Source: Bifidobacterium oedipodis (GTDB lineage: Bacteria; Actinomycetota; Actinomycetes; Actinomycetales; Bifidobacteriaceae). From it: 64,000 nt of DNA. A program made the translations under genes and the position numbers. Below the pieces are notes generated by a model. It did no database searches. It was not told the DNA's origin and worked only from the letters and a program-made list of their open reading frames with translations. The stretch lies in assembly GCF_012932425.1 (NCBI RefSeq), contig NZ_JAAIII010000001.1, forward strand, positions 682,001 to 746,000, read 5' to 3'. This document shows, piece by piece, positions 61,578-64,000 of the stretch (position 1 is the first letter of the stretch; each line of letters opens with the position of its first letter).

Positions 61578-61802
61578 GCTTAACGCGCTCTCCAGCAATT
61601 AAGGACTGCCTAACGGCAGACTCAGCATTGGCTCAGCCGCTGTCGCGACTTCGCTGAAACCCTACGGGAAGCCCACCGGGCTTCCCGCTTTACGCGCTCC
61701 CCAGCAACTAAGGACTGTGCTACGCACAGACCCTATGTTGGCTCACCGGCATAGCCGGCTCGCTGACGACTACAAACAGCCCACTGGGCTGTTTGCTTAA
61801 CG
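61578..61802 (-). repeat. Tandem 108-109-bp structured repeats inside the iron operon
   Basis: The motif GCTTAACG / GCTTTACG / GCTTAACG recurs at 61578, 61687 and 61795, giving two full units and a partial one. Each unit has the same three stems: CTGCC/GGCAG becomes CTGTGC/GCACAG, a GC-rich middle stem, and GGGAAGCCC-ACC-GGGCTTCCC (61666-61686) becomes AAACAGCCC-ACT-GGGCTGTTT (61774-61794). The stems differ in sequence but keep pairing. The 330-base gap 61476-61805 has no gene. The last hairpin may act as a partial terminator after P19. Confidence 0.75.
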
Positions 61803-61805
61803 TCG

Positions 61806-62468
61806 TCACCATTGATGTACGGTGTAGTCCCAGTCGAAGGTGGCTTCGAGCGGTTCGGTCCAGAAGTGGCCTGTCACACCGGTTTCCTTATCGACGTGCA
61901 GCATCCAGCCGTTCTCAGCCGGGGAGTGAATCTTGAAGGTCAGCGTGTACTCGCCGTCCTTGTCCAGCTTGAGGTTCGCACCATAGTGCGGGCCGTCGGA
62001 GGCGTTCATCTCCATGAACGTACCCTCCTGCTTGTTGGAGGCGTCGTTCTTGTCCTGGATCACATAGTCCACGGTCAGCTTCGGAATGAAGTCGCCTTCG
62101 GCGTAGCCGAGGTTGTTGTCTGCCAGGGCGTGGATATCGGCTTCCAAGTGCAGGTTGGATTCAGCGGCGGACAGACCCATGCCAGCCGGCTCCATATCCA
62201 CAGGCTGGAAGTAGACGGCGGCCACGTTCAGCGGGCCGACGTGCTGATCTTCCTTGCCATCGGCGCCCGGGATCGGGATCTCTTCGAAGGCGGCACCAGA
62301 ATCGGCGGAATCATCGGAGCCGCTGTCATCGGTCTTGGTCTCGGAGGTGCTGTTGTCGGACTTCGTATCATCAGAAGCGTTGTTGGTGTTGCCGCAAGCG
62401 GACAGCGTGAAGGCCATGGAGCCGGCGGCAATCATCGCCAGCAGAGCGGCGAGCTTGTTCTTCTTCAT
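61806..62468 (-). CDS. P19/Tp34-type iron-binding lipoprotein
   Basis: This 220-residue lipoprotein has a signal with lipobox SAC (MAFTLSACGN), an acidic spacer, and an ~160-residue P19-type domain (PF10634). Likely metal ligands are visible: DMEPAGMGLS, LEADIHA and the histidines in MLHVDKE and GPHYGA. P19-family proteins bind Fe(II)/Cu(II) outside the membrane and pass iron to FTR1. AAGGAA precedes the ATG at 62468. It lies 95 bases after FTR1. In B. breve I recall these as part of the iron-regulated bfeUO/sifABCDE genes; that mapping is from memory. Confidence 0.85.
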   Translation of the reverse strand: MKKNKLAALLAMIAAGSMAFTLSACGNTNNASDDTKSDNSTSETKTDDSGSDDSADSGAAFEEIPIPGADGKEDQHVGPLNVAAVYFQPVDMEPAGMGLSAAESNLHLEADIHALADNNLGYAEGDFIPKLTVDYVIQDKNDASNKQEGTFMEMNASDGPHYGANLKLDKDGEYTLTFKIHSPAENGWMLHVDKETGVTGHFWTEPLEATFDWDYTVHQW

Positions 62469-62563
62469 AATGGTTCCTTTTTCTTGTTTTTCTATGGGTG
62501 TTGCAATGAACACCAAATCTTGGAGTTATGCAGGGTTCCAGCGTGGGGCTGGTACCTTGCGGA

Positions 62564-64000
62564 TTATGCGTTGGCTTCAGCCTTGGTCGTAGCCTCAACC
62601 TTGGCTTTGGCACGACGCTGCTTGACGAATCCGACTGCGAACAGCGCGATTACCGCCACGGCTGCCAGAGCCTGGGCCACCAAAGTTTCGGTGTAGGGGT
62701 AGATGCCGAGCCAATCGTTGGTGGGCATGCCGTCAAGGTAGAGGCCTGGCAGCACGTCGCCTTCGATCAGCGAATGCACGCCGCCGCCCGCGAAGATCAC
62801 GACCAGCACCGACATCAGAATCGAGGTGACGAGGAAGAACGGGCCGATCGGAATCTTCACCGAGGTGAAGCGGATAAGCAGGAATACGACCACCAGCACC
62901 GCGGCGGCGGCAAGGCCACCGATCCACATGCCGTGCGCATCCTGGCTCATCGAATAAATCGACTCGTAGAAGATCACGGTTTCAGCACCTTCGCGGAACA
63001 CGGCAAGGAAGCTTAGCAGCGCGAGCGAAACCACCGTACCGAAAGCGGTTGTTGCAGCCGATGTGGTGGCATCGCCGGTAGTCTTCTCGGAAGCGGCGGC
63101 CACAGCAGCCTCGGTTTTGGTGCGAATGTAGCGGTTCCACGATTCGACGGAGCTTTTGTTCAGCATCCAGTTGCTGGTCCACAGCAGCATGGCCATAGCC
63201 ACGAGCGCGCACACGCCTTCCATGGTTTCCTGCACTGGGCCGGAGCCGCCGAATGCGAGCATGAAGATCACGGCGATTACGCCGGAGCCGGCGAGACCGG
63301 CGAGCACACCCACGTAGATCCACTTGACGAAGCGCTTGTTGCCGGACTTAATCAGGTAGGCGATGATGGCGGCGACCACCAGCAGCGCTTCCAAACCTTC
63401 GCGGATGAGTACAAGGAAGGCCTGACCGATGGAGCTGGTGACGAACTTGGTGAAACCGTTCACGTTGTCTCCGGCACCGCCGTCGAGCGTGTTGCCGTCC
63501 TCGACGAGCATGGTCTTCAGATCCGCGACATGCTGTGCGGCTTCATCGTTGTTGCCGTCCACCATGGCGTAGCGCGCCTTCTTGAACGTGGATTCCACTT
63601 TGGAGACACGATCGCCGCCGATGGCGTTCATCACGTTCTTCTCGAAACCGAGCTTTTCGTAATACTGGTAGTAGGCGTTATTGACACCGTCCGCGCCTTT
63701 GCGGCCGTCGCCAGCTTGAGAGTCCTTGAGCGCCTGCTCAAGGATCGGCACCATTTCATTGGCCACGTCGGTCCACGTTTTGTCGCCCTTGCCAGTGGCC
63801 TTGTTCACCTTATTGGCATCGAGTACCTTGCGCTCGGCCTGCGTTTTTTCGGTGCGGGCCTTGGCGTAGTCGCGCGGCTTGGCAAGGTCGGCGGTGGCAT
63901 CGAGCGTTTGCGCACTTGCCGTCAGATCGGCGGTCAAGGCATCCACAGTGGATTGAATATCAGCGGTCTTGTCTTGGTTGTAGGCCAAACGGGTGAGCTG
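62564..64000 (-). CDS. FTR1-family iron permease (EfeU-like), truncated by window edge
   Basis: The frame is open to base 64000, so the N-terminus is missing. The visible 478 residues contain an extracytoplasmic helical domain (about the first 190) and then seven membrane segments. The two FTR1 iron-binding motifs are present as REGLEALLV and REGAETVIF. The N-terminal domain resembles the soluble region seen in fused FTR1 proteins. It is the first gene in this window of the iron operon and would carry iron supplied by P19. A short Ala/Lys tail follows the last segment. Confidence 0.92.
   Translation of the reverse strand, partial: QLTRLAYNQDKTADIQSTVDALTADLTASAQTLDATADLAKPRDYAKARTEKTQAERKVLDANKVNKATGKGDKTWTDVANEMVPILEQALKDSQAGDGRKGADGVNNAYYQYYEKLGFEKNVMNAIGGDRVSKVESTFKKARYAMVDGNNDEAAQHVADLKTMLVEDGNTLDGGAGDNVNGFTKFVTSSIGQAFLVLIREGLEALLVVAAIIAYLIKSGNKRFVKWIYVGVLAGLAGSGVIAVIFMLAFGGSGPVQETMEGVCALVAMAMLLWTSNWMLNKSSVESWNRYIRTKTEAAVAAASEKTTGDATTSAATTAFGTVVSLALLSFLAVFREGAETVIFYESIYSMSQDAHGMWIGGLAAAAVLVVVFLLIRFTSVKIPIGPFFLVTSILMSVLVVIFAGGGVHSLIEGDVLPGLYLDGMPTNDWLGIYPYTETLVAQALAAVAVIALFAVGFVKQRRAKAKVEATTKAEANA

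Overview
The window looks like a Bifidobacterium chromosome, most likely Bifidobacterium longum or a close relative. The base composition is high in G+C, many genes start with coupled ATGA/TGATG overlaps, and several regulator genes appear leaderless. The right third carries genes I associate with the bifidobacterial core: an aspartate-type aminotransferase, paired YhgE/Pip membrane proteins, and an FTR1/P19 iron-uptake locus. This assignment rests on protein character only; no database was searched.

Layout. (1) About 1-11.6 kb is part of an integrative conjugative element (ICE). A forward type IV secretion module (VirB4-like ATPase, CHAP hydrolase, two membrane proteins) is followed by a HEPN/Abi-like gene and an embedded tRNA-Lys. 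A reverse DNA-processing module follows: VirD4/TraG coupling protein, SSB-like protein, PcfB-like protein, MOBP relaxase, MobC, and a candidate oriT. (2) 12.2-15.1 kb holds a GtrB-type and a GT-C-type glycosyltransferase. (3) 15.2-26.4 kb is a compact regulon: one NarL-type two-component system, three ABC-type systems, two small membrane proteins and a possible 27-residue peptide. Five near-identical palindromes lie at a fixed distance upstream of the -10 regions of five operons. I consider this the strongest candidate for an undescribed system. (4) 26.4-28.5 kb has two related tyrosine recombinases around a 13-11-13 inverted repeat. (5) 28.78-38.07 kb is a 9.3-kb integrated element bounded by 21-bp direct repeats of a tRNA 3' end. 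It encodes an integrase, an XRE repressor-like protein, an excisionase-like protein, a rolling-circle Rep, a large SEC10/PgrA-like surface-exclusion protein and a second XRE protein. Just beyond its right att site is the decayed integrase leader of another element of the same family, which indicates tandem accretion. (6) 38.3-45.2 kb has a second NarL-type two-component system, two tandemly duplicated lipoproteins, a membrane-fusion-like protein and an FtsX/MacB-like permease with no ATPase. A striking 51-bp-period palindromic array sits inside it. (7) 45.3-64 kb is core-like: Lrp-like protein and aminotransferase, a PF06541-type membrane protein with an EF-hand, a beta-helix-like secreted protein, the YhgE/Pip pair, and a seven-gene iron operon running right to left (FTR1, P19, DUF2318, two MacB-like permeases, ATPase, FMN-binding lipoprotein).

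How the parts work together. The conjugation and integration genes explain how the left 38 kb arrived. The regulon at 15-26 kb is probably cargo that senses an envelope stress or antimicrobial and induces several export or protection systems at once. The surface-exclusion protein may protect the host cell from invasion by related elements. The iron operon resembles the Campylobacter p19 locus: P19 captures iron, FTR1 moves it, and the DUF2318/permease/ATPase/FMN-binding proteins probably supply redox or export support.

Limits: all calls come from reading the sequence. Start sites were chosen from visible Shine-Dalgarno sequences, coupling or promoter geometry. The first and last genes are cut by the window edges.
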